Origin: Tetracentron sinense
Lineage: Eukaryota > Streptophyta > Magnoliopsida > Trochodendrales > Trochodendraceae
DNA length: 64,000 nt
Reading direction: 5' to 3'
Assembly (NCBI GenBank): GCA_015143295.1
Contig: CM026562.1
Location: 11,746,041 to 11,810,040 of the forward strand
Positions 54,411 to 64,000 of the stretch are shown here, piece after piece. The translations under genes and the position numbers were made by a program. The notes under the pieces are model-generated. The model ran no database searches, had not been told where the DNA came from, and was given only the letters and a program-made list of their open reading frames with translations. Each line of letters begins with the position of its first letter. The first letter of the stretch is position 1.

Positions 54411-54689
54411 GCGGTTGTAGATTCTGAGTGAATAGCTGTGGGTGAGATGAGAGATTATATCCACGTATTTTGGCGGGTCTATCCGCACTTTCTTATGGAT
54501 TGCTTTTTGTATAAACTTGGATTTGCGTATGTATATACATAGAGGTTTGGTAGGCTTCCGCTGTTATCCTCTATTGTATATGCTCTGTGGGTTTTTGCAG
54601 GTTGGTTCGTCAAGCAAGTCATGTAAGCCATGATTAGTCGTCCAAAGTTCACTCTAACTCCTAGGGTGGGTATTGGGGCGCGACAGAAG

Positions 54690-54702
54690 TGGTATCAGAG
54701 CC
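54690..54702 (+). promoter_or_regulatory. F primer binding site (tRNA-iMet type)
   Basis: TGGTATCAGAGCC, four bases after the LTR end. Confidence 0.93.
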
Positions 54703-55045
54703 TAGGCTTTAGGTCTCTAGGGTCACTTAGAATCTTATACCACGGCTTGACAAGAGCATATGTCAGGAAACAAGTTAGGAAGAAAGTAAGTTGGAAGAGA
54801 GTCTTGATCCAAGCGTAAGACTAAACTTTAGTCTTAGTCAAAATGGTTGTTTCAACCAAGTACGAGTCCTAGGTACGCTAGAACACTAAAGTATAAGTAT
54901 AAGGTGATGAATGCTTTGATGACTTGATGTGATGTATATTAGTATTATACAACTAATACAAATTGAATTATTGTGAAACGACATTGAAATAAACTGTGGT
55001 TTCAAGTGAGACTCATGTGATGCTATTGTTCTCAGGACTTTAGCC
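54703..55045 (+). other. F leader between primer site and gag
   Basis: 343 bp, homologous to 26588-26931. No gene. Confidence 0.6.
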
Positions 55046-56308
55046 ATGAGGCGGGGCACGCGGGGTCGCGGACCACACACCAGAGCTTCATCTTCTTCCA
55101 GAGATGAGGATGAGCAGCCGGACCTCTCTCAGGTCTTAGGCTCTATTGCTGAGACACTCACCATACTGGCGGCTCGGCAAGCTATACCATCGTCGGCGGC
55201 ACCTACTCCACCACCCGCAGCTCCAGTACATCGTACCGCTGGAGTTGAGGCATTCAGGAGATTGAGGCCTCCACCATTCCATGGGAGTGTGGACCCTCTT
55301 GCTGCAGAGGCATGGATCCTCCAGATGGAGAAGATCTTTGCGGTCCTCTCGCCTACAGAGGAGGAGAGAGTAGCATGGGCAGCTTTCATGCTAGAGGGTG
55401 AAGCCCACCATTGGTGGTTGTCCGCATTGAGGATGCGAGATCTGACCATGCAGGGTCTACCTTGGACTTAGGAGGAGTTCAAGGATACTTTTTACAAGAA
55501 GTATTTTCCGATTGGAGCACAGGAAAAGAAAGAGAGAGAATTCATCAACCTTGAGCAAGGTTCGATGTCTGTGGCCGCTTATGAGGCCAAGTTCTCGGAG
55601 CTATCACGCTTCGCGACTCACATGGTTGCCACCGAGGCAATGAAGGCAAGAAGGTTTGAGCAAGGGCTCAAGGATGTTATCATGGAGAAGGTTTCAGTTT
55701 TCAGACATGCTACCTACCCTGAGGTAGTAGACAAGGCCTTATTGGTCGAGGCCAATTCAGAGACAGTGTCCAAGAAGAGGGTGTTGGCGAGAGGCCAATC
55801 CAGTAGTTCAGCACCTCTAGAGAGGCGGGCCCGGACTGGTCCTTATCAGTATGCGTGGCCAGCACCACCGATGAGGCCATCTTATGCGCCTCCAGCTTCC
55901 CGGCAGTATGTGCCTCAGGCGCCGAGACCTCAGGCTCTTCCAGCCCCACGGCCTGTTGCACCTCAGACGATGAGGTATGCTCCACCTCCGGCCCCTCCGA
56001 CTTAAGCACACGAGGTCTGCACTTCATGCGGCCGAAGGCACCCGGCAGGGGATTACTGAAGGGCATCGGGTGGATGTTTTCATTGTGGTCGCCAGGGCAA
56101 TATGATCAGGGATTGCCCCAGTCGGCATTTACCAGGCCAGTCTCAGGTGATTAGTCCACCAGCATGCCCAGCAGGATCATATCAGGCGTCATCTCAGACT
56201 ACCCGGTCTACACCACAGTCTCGCCAGGCAAACCAGGGGCGAGTTTTTGCCTTGACAGAGGGTGATGCACTTGCATCTGACGATGTAGTGCAAGGTACGC
56301 GGTTGTAG
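55046..56308 (+). pseudogene. Gag of F with three nonsense codons
   Basis: The frame matches A throughout. Stops are TAG at 55469 (Trp of PWTWEEF), TAA at 56003 (Tyr in the linker) and TGA at 56057, next to a zinc-cluster Cys changed to Tyr (GDY where A has GDC). The main knuckle motif is also weakened ([14 protein letters not shown], His to Asn). Unspliced reading ends at 56308 inside the intron; spliced reading would leave at 56294. Confidence 0.9.
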
Positions 56309-56442
56309 CTTATTTAATTATCCGTAAATTAAACTGCTAAATATAAACTGATTGTGTACGTACTTGAAATGTTATATATGTATATATACCTACATGTATA
56401 CACTGTTGATGCATGGATTGACGTAATTAGTTAAAATTTCAG
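56295..56442 (+). other. 148-bp intron between gag and pol of F
   Basis: GTGCAAG/GTACGCGG at the donor and AAAATTTCAG/GAACCC at the acceptor. Shares TTGATGCATGGATT and the acceptor region with A and G1; the middle is diverged and of different length. Confidence 0.78.
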
Positions 56443-59400
56443 GAACCCTACTAGTCAATGAGTGTTTGGCTCGAGTATTGATTGATATTGGGTCTACTCA
56501 TTCGTTTGTCTTGCCGAGTTTTTTAGAAGGCTTTTCCGTAGAGCCAAGTCAGCTAGAACTGGAGTTAGCCATTTTGACTCCTTTCGGCAAAACAGTATTG
56601 GCAGATAAAATGTACAGAAATAGTGTGGTCCAAGTTGGAAGCCACGAGTTGGCGGTTGGTCTCATTGTCCTTGGATTCCAAGACTTTGATGTTATATTGG
56701 GAATGGATTTGTTAGCAGCACATCATGGGCATGTAGCTTGCTTTGAGAAAATGGTACTCTTCAAGCCAGTAGAAGGAAAGCCATTCCACTTTCGCGGGTT
56801 GAAAAGTAGATCTATTGCTCGTTTTGCGGCGTTGAGCTTAGCTAACCCCGACGTAAAGGACTCATCGACTATTCCGGTTGTGAGTGAGTTCCTGGATGTA
56901 TTTCCAGAGGAGTTGCCAGGATTGCCTCCAGACAGGGAGATTGAGTTTATGATCGAGCTTGCACCAGGCACAGCTCCTGTTTTCAGGGCTCCATATAGGA
57001 TGGCCCCGATTGAACTTAAGGAGTTGAAGACTCAGTTGGAAGAATTACAAAGCCTTGGCTTCATTCGACCAAGTGTCTCACCGTGGGGTGCCCCAGTGTT
57101 GTTTGTTAAGAAGAAAGATGGCTCGATGCGGATGTGTGTCGATTACCGGCAATTGAACAAAGTCACTATAAAGAATAGGTATCCATTGCCTAGGATTGAT
57201 GACTTGTTCGATCAGTTGAAGGGAGCGAGATTTTTCTCGAAGATAGATCTTCGATCGGGTTATCACCAGTTGAAGATTAAGGCGGAAGACGTTCCCAAAA
57301 CTACTTTCAGGACTCGGTATGGACACTACGAGTTCTTGGTGATGCCTTTTGGACTCACGAACGCGCCGGCAGCCTTTATGGATTTGATGAACCGGGTGTT
57401 CCGGCCATATCTTGATAGGTGTGTGATTGTATTTGTTGATGACATTTTGGTCTATTCCCAGACACGGGAAGATCACACACGCGACCTATGCCTTGCTTCG
57501 GAAATGCTAAGAGAGCACAAGCTATACGCCAAACTTAGCAAGTGTGAGTTTTGGTTGGAAGAGGTGGCATTCCTAGGCCACGTTGTTTCTGCAGAAGGTA
57601 TCTCGGTAGATCCGAAGAAGATCGAAGCAGTTATGAGTTGGGCGAGGCCCAAGAGTGTTACTGAGATACGCAGTTTTCTTGGATTGGCAGGCTACTACAG
57701 GAGATTCGTAGAGGGTTTCTCTAGCCTTGCAGCACCGCTCACTTACCTGACAAGGAAGAACGCCAAGTTTGTATGGAGTGATAAGTGCGAGATCAGTTTC
57801 ACGGAACTGAAGAAGAGGCTTACTACAGCCCCGGTCCTTACTGTGCCATCTGGGCCTTTTGGGTATGAGGTGTATAGTGATGCCTCACACGTTGGACTTG
57901 GGTGTGTACTCATGCAGCACAAGAAAGTCATTGCCTATGCATCAAGGCAGTTGAAGGAGCATGAGAAGAATTACCCCACGCACGACTTGGAGCTTGCGGC
58001 GGTCGTGTTTGCACTTAAGATTTGGCGTCATTACCTTTATGGGGTGGAGTTCTATGTATTTACCAATCACAAGAGCCTCAAGTACCTCTTTTCCCAAAAG
58101 GAGTTGAATCTAAGGCAAAGGCGTTGGATGGAATTTCTGAAGGACTATGATTGTACCATTCAATACCACCCGGGTAAAGCGAATGTTGTGGCTGATGCTT
58201 TGAGTAGAAGACCTCAAGGGTTGTTAGCACATATGTTGGTTCAAGAATGGAAGCTACTAGAAGATTTGGCAAATCTTTACATCAGTGTGAATGACTCTGT
58301 CTGTGGTCCTACCTTGGCAAATGTTACGGTTCGGCCGTACATTATAGATTTGATCCAAGAATATCAAGCCATGGATGCTGAATTGTTGGCTTATCGGGAC
58401 AAGGAAGTTGCTAAGGGTAGTGAGGACTTCTCTCTCACTAGTCGGGGTGCTATCACATTCAAGGGAAGACTGTGCGTCCCAGCCAATGCAGATCTTCGAA
58501 GAGAAATTTTGGATGAAGCACACCGTTCGAAGTACACAGTGCATCCAGGGGGTACAAAGATGTACCGGAACCTCAAGAGTCACTTTTGGTGGCGGAAGAT
58601 GAAGAGGGAGGTTACGGAATATGTAGCACGGTGCTTAGTGTGCCAACAGGTAAAAGTAGAACACATGCGGCCCGCCGGTCTATTGCATTCTCTTCCTATT
58701 CCCGAGTGGAAATGGGAGAACATATCCATGGATTTTATAGTTGGCTTGCCAAAGACGGCAAGGGGCCCAGATGCAATTTGGGTTGTAGTAGACCGTCTGA
58801 CGAAGTCTGCGCACTTCTTACCTTACCGAACTACTTTCAACTCTAGCCAGTTGGCCGCTCTATACATCAAGGAAGTAGTGAGGTTACACGGAGTGCCCGT
58901 CAGTATTGTGTCAGATCGGGATCCAAGATTCACATCATGATTCTTGGAAAGCTTTCAGGAGGCTATGTGTTCCCGACTTGATTTCAGCACCGCTTTTCAT
59001 CCACAGACGGATGGACAAACCGAGAGAGTGAACCAAGTCATTGAAGACATGCTTCGGGCTTGTATGTTGGATTTCAGAGGCAGTTGGGAAGAGCACTTGC
59101 CTTTGGTTGAATTTGCCTATAATAACAGCTATCAGGCAAGTATTCAAATGGCACCATTTGAGGCCTTGTATGGGCGAAGTTGTAGGTCTCCTCTCTATTG
59201 GGATGAGGTAGGAGAAAGGAAAGTACTTGGTCCGGAGTTGATTGAGCAAACTGCAAACACAGTTAAGATCATTCGGGATCGATTGAAAGCCGCTCAAGAT
59301 CGCCAGAAAAGCTATGCGGACACACGCCGTAGGGACTTGGAATTTCAAGTAGGGGATCAAGTTTTTGTGAAAGTATCTCCTAGCAAAGGGATCATGAGAT

Positions 59401-59768
59401 TTGGAAAACGAGGCAAGCTCAGTCCTCGGTATGTTGGGCCTTTTGAGATTATCACCCGGGTTGGTGAAGTTGCTTATCGAGTAGCTCTTCCACCTCACAT
59501 GGCCGCAGTTCACAACGTCTTCCATGTGTCTATGCTTTGGAAGTACATTGCGGGTCCTTCGCATGTCATAGACTTGGAACCGTTGGAGGCTCGAGAGGAC
59601 CTCACCTTGATTGAAAAGCCGGTTCAGATTTTGGATCGAAGAGATCAGGTACTTCGCAACAAGACAATCCCTTTGGTTCTTGTGCAATGGCAACACCATG
59701 CTCGGGAAGAAGCTACATGGGAGCGTGAATCCGAAGTCAAAGCAAAGTACCCAGAATTAATTGAATGA
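56443..59768 (+). pseudogene. Protease-RT-RNase H-integrase-chromodomain of F, one stop
   Basis: A single frame from the acceptor to TGA at 59766-59768, interrupted only by TGA at 58938-58940 (Arg of RFTSRF). Protease reads [10 protein letters not shown], so the Thr of D-T-G is Ile. RT keeps FVDD. RNase H has TNHKSLKYL where relatives have TDHKSLKYL. The integrase triad residues and the chromodomain ([15 protein letters not shown]) are present. Inactive. Confidence 0.92.
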
Positions 59769-59851
59769 GTTTTGTATGAAGTCTGTGTAGGACTTGTAAT
59801 TCTGTTTTGATTTGTAATGCTAGTATCGTCTGAATTTCGAGGATGAAATTT

Positions 59852-59868
59852 TTGTAAGGGGGAGAAGA
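59852..59868 (+). promoter_or_regulatory. F polypurine tract
   Basis: GTAAGGGGGAGAAGA directly before TGTAGAGCCCC. Confidence 0.88.
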
Positions 59869-60228
59869 TGTAGAGCCCCAGACCTTTTCATGCTTAATAC
59901 ATGACACTTTCGTTGTCATTTTCCATTTTTAAGAGGTATAATTAATAAATAAGGAAGAAATTGGAAATTTTGAAACGTCAGAAATGTTCCTCTTCGAAGT
60001 ACGAACACAACGCAAGTTGAATCGTCAAAATCGGATGAACGAGTCAAAAGATATGGCCAAAACAGTCTGAACCTGTAGGAAAACGTAGCTCGGTTATGCA
60101 CTGAGGACGTAGCTCGGAAGGCACTAAGGACGTGCTCTGACGTCGTACTCTGATAACGTAGCACAGACAACGTACTCTGATAAGGTATACTGTGTGCATC
60201 CGTTGTACAGCTCACAACGGGCACGTTG
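59869..60228 (+). repeat. F 3' LTR, first part
   Basis: Matches 51862-52221 with few changes. It is cut by S2 within the 23-bp repeat; CGTTG at 60224-60228 is the target copy. Confidence 0.92.
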
Positions 60229-60508
60229 TGTCACGCCCCAAAATACCCCCTAGGAGTTAAGGGATACTTTAGAGGTGACTACGTGTACCTGTCAAACCAT
60301 CCTGTAATGCAAGAGGCTAAACATAATATAATACAATGATAATCAGAGCGCGAAAACTAAACATAAGTGCGGAAGCATAAGTCAACTTTTTCTTTTCTTC
60401 TATAACTCCAAATAGTATTCCAAGTTAACATATACCAAATACAATCAAAGTAAAGGTGGACATGCCCACCTATCAAAATACAAAAAGGAACTCTCTAACC
60501 CTCTCCTC

Positions 60509-60649
60509 TCAACAGTAGTCGAGGTATGGCCACACATCCAAGTCCCCATCTTCCTGAGACTGCCATGGGATAGGTGGCTCCCTCTCCTCTACATACTCCT
60601 CCTCGACCCAAGGCTCGGGGTCGAGAACATCCACAGTACCTGCCGACAT
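60509..60649 (-). CDS. LTR micro-ORF, divergent S2 copy (46 aa)
   Basis: ATG at 60649 to TGA at 60509. It starts MSAGTVDVLDPE, then PWVEEEYVEE exactly as in A, with all three nucleotide differences over the core synonymous (GTG/GTC, TAC/TAT, GTC/GTA). The tail is longer and unrelated (REPPIPWQSQED ... YLDYC). Confidence 0.55.
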   Translation of the reverse strand: MSAGTVDVLDPEPWVEEEYVEEREPPIPWQSQEDGDLDVWPYLDYC

Positions 60650-60924
60650 AAAAGTACGGTTGAGCATGGAATACTCAGCGAGTACAAACTACTAGCTAAC
60701 CATAACAATAGCGAAAGCATAACAACAGTGAGCAATACAAGATATTAATTTAAAGCAATAGTGAAAGCATAAGATACATAGCCATATCTTGACATGCGTG
60801 TATGAATGCAAAAACCTCGGTAAAACTCATGTCTCGGAAACCTTTTTCGTGTCTCGGTCAAATCATGTATGTGTGTCGTGTCTTATCTTGTATTTCATGT
60901 CTTGATTTGTTCTTGACTTGTATA

Positions 60925-61131
60925 CTTGTGAGCCAGAGGCTAGCACCCTTCCTTAGGCTACCAACCTCCTTGTCATGTTCTTGTTCCATTTCTCTTGTGA
61001 GCCAGAGGCTAGCACCCTTCCTTGGGCTACCAACCTCCTTGCCATGTTCTTGTTCCATTTCTCTTGTGAGCCAGAGGCTAGCACCCTTCCTTGGGCTACC
61101 AACCTCCTTGTCATGTTCTTGTTTTGTTGTT
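60925..61131 (-). repeat. 69-bp tandem repeat in S2 (3 copies)
   Basis: Units start at 60925, 60994 and 61063, with CTTGTGAGCCAGAGGCTAGC and GGCTACCAACCTCCTTG. They occupy the place of the GAAGGG hairpins in other LTRs. GGTTGGTAGCC and GGCTAGC allow partial folding. Confidence 0.85.
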
Positions 61132-62099
61132 GATTCAACATGTATAAATACAATCTCGGAAAAAAACCGGTTTCATGCATGCATGTGTGCTCGTGTGCGT
61201 GCCAATAGTGACAATCATGGGGACACGTGTAACAAGAGGGATACCGCATCATATTTCAATTCATGGTATAACATGTAAGCATTTAGGTGATCACATGGCA
61301 TTTGGTCAAGTCATCGTTTACAAGAATAATTCCATAAAGCTTACATCCATTTCCTTTATCAATTTCATTTATTCTTGGTTTAGGCATATTATCAAACATC
61401 CGGTGTACAACATTTTTGTAGTTTTATTTCCCATTTTTAGCGCATAAATTTCCAACACAACATCCAAGTATGTTCATTATTCATAGAGTGCCCTTCCACC
61501 ATTTTCCATACCCACATTTCACCACGTCCAACGGCATCCAATCGCCTCTACCTCCACCATTCATACATACAACCCCACATTCACATTTATCTTGTTTAGG
61601 TTTAGGAAGTATAGCACATTTCAAGTAAGGGAAGATACAAGACCAACAACATAATGTCAAAGGGGAAAAACTAGATTATTGCTAAAGAAAGTTAGTAGAG
61701 TGTACTAACCTTGAATCGAAGCTTGATCTTGGTGTAGACCTTGATTTAAACTCCAACTTGGAAGAAGAAAGCCCTTACTCAAACTATACTTGATTGGGTA
61801 GGAAACCCTCTTGAAAATACCATAGAGAGTGCTGCCCTAGCTTGAGAAGGGAACCCCACATGAGCTTGAGCCTTGAACTTGAAGCAAAACGAGTTGGGTG
61901 AGCTAGGGTTCTTAAACCCCTTTGATTCCTTCTCAAATGGAAAACCCTAGTTGCAAATCCCCTTCTCCTTTCTCTCTATCTCTCAAAATCCCTTAAGTGC
62001 TGTGAATGAAGCCCTAAAGGCTCGGGCAAGCCCTTATGGGTAAGGGTTTAAACCCCAACAGACGAAAAAGCCCTTAATGAAAATTCTGAAAACACGAAG

Positions 62100-62284
62100 A
62101 CCGAGCGATCGGTGGTTATGACCGATTGATCGGTTGCCTACCGAGCGATCGGTGTTTATGACCGATCGACCGGTCAAAAACTCACTCTCTGGAAAATTTC
62201 CCCATACAAAATTTCTGACCGTGCGATAGCTACCGATCGATCGGTTATGGACCGATCGATCGCTGACTGGACCGAGCGATCGGT
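62100..62284. promoter_or_regulatory. Palindrome array of S2
   Basis: ACCGATCGATCGGT-type copies with the same spacer as A and the Sirevirus (TTTGTATGGGG, TTTTCCAGAGAG in sense). Confidence 0.68.
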
Positions 62285-62500
62285 GCTCTGTAAGTCTGGA
62301 CTGTTTTGACCATATCTTTTGACTCGCTCGTCGGATTTCGACGATTCAACTTGCGTTGGATCCGTCTTTCGAACACGAACAATTTTGACATTTTGGAATT
62401 TCTGATTTCTCCCTTATTTATTAATTAGACTACAAAAACGGCCAATTAGCTATGAAGGTGCTATTCATTAAGGATGAAAAAGTCCGGGTGCTACACGTTG

Positions 62501-64000
62501 TACAACTCACCACGGGCACGTCGTACAACTCACCACGGGCACGTTGTACAACTCACCACGGGCACGCTGTACATAAGACAGCACCACGAGTTGGCACTAT
62601 TCACAACACCACGAGTTGGCACTATTCACAGCACCACGAGTTGGCACTATTCACAACACCACGAGTTGGCACTATTCACAACACCACGAGTTGGCACTAT
62701 TCACAGCACCACGAGTTGGCACTGGTCACAGCACAACGAGTTGGCACTGTTCACCGCACAACGAGTGGGCACTATTCACGACACAATGTGTTCAGCACTA
62801 TTCAAGGTCCTCGCGTCATTGCAGAAATCCCAGTAAGGGTATTACGGTCTTTTGGTCAGTTCACTCTTACCTTAAGAGTTTAACCCGAGCCTTTAGGGCA
62901 TCATTCGACACTTAGAGAGTTTGAGAGAATAGAAGAAAGAGGAGAAGGCGATTCCAACCTAGGGTTTCCAGTTTGGAGAGAAATCAAGGGGTTTTGAAAC
63001 CCTAGATCAACCTCAAGCCCGTTTTCTTCAAGATTTCGGTTCAGGCATTGTGGAGCTCGCGATCCAAGCTAGGGCAACAACTCACAGTCATTTGGAAAGA
63101 GGGTTTCTCCCTCATTTCTTCAAGGTCGGTACTTTTTACTACCCTCCTAGTTATAGATCCTCTTTTCCCCTCATTTCTCTTTATTTTCTTTCACTTACAC
63201 ATGTGCTATGAGATGGATGAATGGTAAATGGTGAATGGTGAATGGAGATGTAAGGGGTGATTGGATGCCAGTGGTTGTGTGGTGATGATTAAAACGGGGA
63301 AGGGCATTGTTCCAATAATAAACATACATGTATGATTGAGTAAAACCATCTAGGAAAGCATGTTGTAGGGTAAATCCATAATGAACACACCATGTTTGAT
63401 GAAATGCCAAGGTGAATACAGTGAGCTGTAAATTAGGAAATACATGCCTAATAAATTCTGAATATTGCTAGGGCCTATGATAGTGTGTTTCCTGTTTTCC
63501 CTAAATGCTATGAATATTGAATTGCTTAATCTTTGACGCTATATGTGTTGTGAAATTACCCAATGGTCATGTTTAAATTTAAATGCAAGTATGTACACGG
63601 TTCCCACGAGCACGTCACGCATGACATGAATTATCGAGGTTTTCAAGAACATGGTTAGAGGTGGGACATATCTTACGATATGTTTTACCTCGCTCTTGGC
63701 AAGGACAAGTCAATCATGCATTATCATAAGAAGGGTCTCCCATCCCCTCGCATGACATGCATAGCATGGCATGACACGCATAGCATAGCATTCACATGAC
63801 ATGCATAACTCTGCATGGCATTACACGCATGGATGCTAGTTGCGACGGGCTATGAACGGCAACTAGGCATTCATATTCCGCATGGATGCTAGTTGCGACG
63901 GGCTATGAACGGTAACTAGGAATACCCATCTGCATATAGGGTACTAGTTGCGACGGACTATGAACGGCAACTAGGCATGTGAACATGTTTAAATTATGAA
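62501..64000 (+). repeat. F 3' LTR, second part (runs off the window)
   Basis: Resumes after S2 with TACAACTCACCACGGGCACG repeats, nine 25-bp units (62583-62807), the leader region, and CTAGTTGC hairpin units from 63835. The window ends before the micro-ORF. Confidence 0.92.

Larger units (their letters stand above)
51862..54685 (+). repeat. 5' LTR of F (2824 bp)
   Basis: TGTAGAGCCCCAGACC ... GGGGCGCGACA. The palindrome array of its relatives is replaced by two minisatellites (52197-52265 and 52281-52505). A donor-like AAG/GTCGGTAC is at 52823/52824, and the acceptor-like GTCGGCAG ends at 54300. A 269-bp internal duplication makes this LTR longer than those of A and E. Confidence 0.94.
60229..62495 (-). 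mobile_element. Solo LTR S2 (divergent Tekay type), TSD CGTTG
   Basis: Sense TGTAGCACCCGGAC at 62495 to GGGGCGTGACA at 60229, 2267 bp. CGTTG lies on both sides (60224-60228, 62496-62500). No primer site or internal sequence. It contains a palindrome array (62100-62284), donor-like AAG/GTTAGTAC (61709), a 69-bp tandem repeat, and a diverged micro-ORF. Collinear with the A LTR but clearly another family. Confidence 0.92.
51862..64000 (+). mobile_element. Tekay-type chromovirus F (3' LTR interrupted by S2, truncated by the window)
   Basis: 5' LTR 51862-54685, primer site, gag, intron, pol to 59768, purine tract, and 3' LTR from 59869, interrupted at 60229-62500 and continuing to the window end. 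Gag has three nonsense codons and pol has one, all in frame. The protease motif reads D-I-G. LTR copies differ at scattered positions, so it is older than A. It is inserted in the E 5' LTR. Confidence 0.93.

Overview
This window is plant nuclear DNA made almost entirely of nested LTR retrotransposons. I find no host gene, rRNA or tRNA gene. The families present (Tekay/Del-type Ty3/gypsy chromoviruses, one Ogre/Tat-type Ty3/gypsy element, one Sirevirus-type Ty1/copia element) and the tRNA-iMet-type primer sites point to an angiosperm with a large, repeat-rich genome. The species cannot be told from the sequence.

Layout, left half. Positions 1-4026 hold the 5' part of a minus-strand Tekay element (G1). 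It sits inside the 5' LTR of a plus-strand Ogre/Tat element (B, 4027-39001). B carries a DUF7745/plant-mobile-domain-like ORF1, gag, protease, G-patch, an intron, RT and part of RNase H. It has no integrase. B is interrupted at 14175-36597 by a minus-strand Sirevirus-like copia element (TSD TTCAG). That element is itself interrupted by a plus-strand solo LTR (S1, 20835-22421, TSD TGTAA) and by a complete Tekay element (A, 24306-34015, TSD ACTAG). A looks very young: by eye its LTRs differ only in the length of an (AT)n tract, and gag and pol are open.

Layout, right half. B lies in an old plus-strand Tekay-like element (C), whose integrase and 3' LTR occupy 39002-42413. A minus-strand plant-mobile-domain fragment follows (42414-42926). 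Next comes a minus-strand Tekay LTR (D, from 42927), interrupted by a minus-strand Tekay element (E, from 44208). The 5' LTR of E is interrupted by a plus-strand Tekay element (F, from 51862). The 3' LTR of F is interrupted by a minus-strand solo LTR (S2, 60229-62495, TSD CGTTG). F runs off the window.

Most notable signals. (1) A conserved 39-46 codon acidic micro-ORF with the core PWVEEEYVEE lies inside the LTRs of every Tekay-type family here; divergent families keep the frame with mostly synonymous changes. (2) A 140-148 bp GT-AG intron separates gag from protease-pol in Tekay elements A, F and G1, and is precisely absent from E. (3) Palindrome arrays with the core CGATCGATCG occupy the same place in several LTRs, just upstream of TATA boxes where these are visible. 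The ACCGATCGATCGGT version, with its spacer DNA, is shared between the Ty1/copia element and Ty3/gypsy LTRs, and it occurs again upstream of the Sirevirus post-pol ORF.

How the parts work together. In A, the LTR promoter should drive a long leader containing the micro-ORF, then gag. Unspliced RNA would give Gag with a short tail. RNA spliced at 28181-28320 would give one Gag-Pro-RT-RH-IN-chromodomain polyprotein. The other elements are broken by nonsense codons, frameshifts, insertions or deletions.
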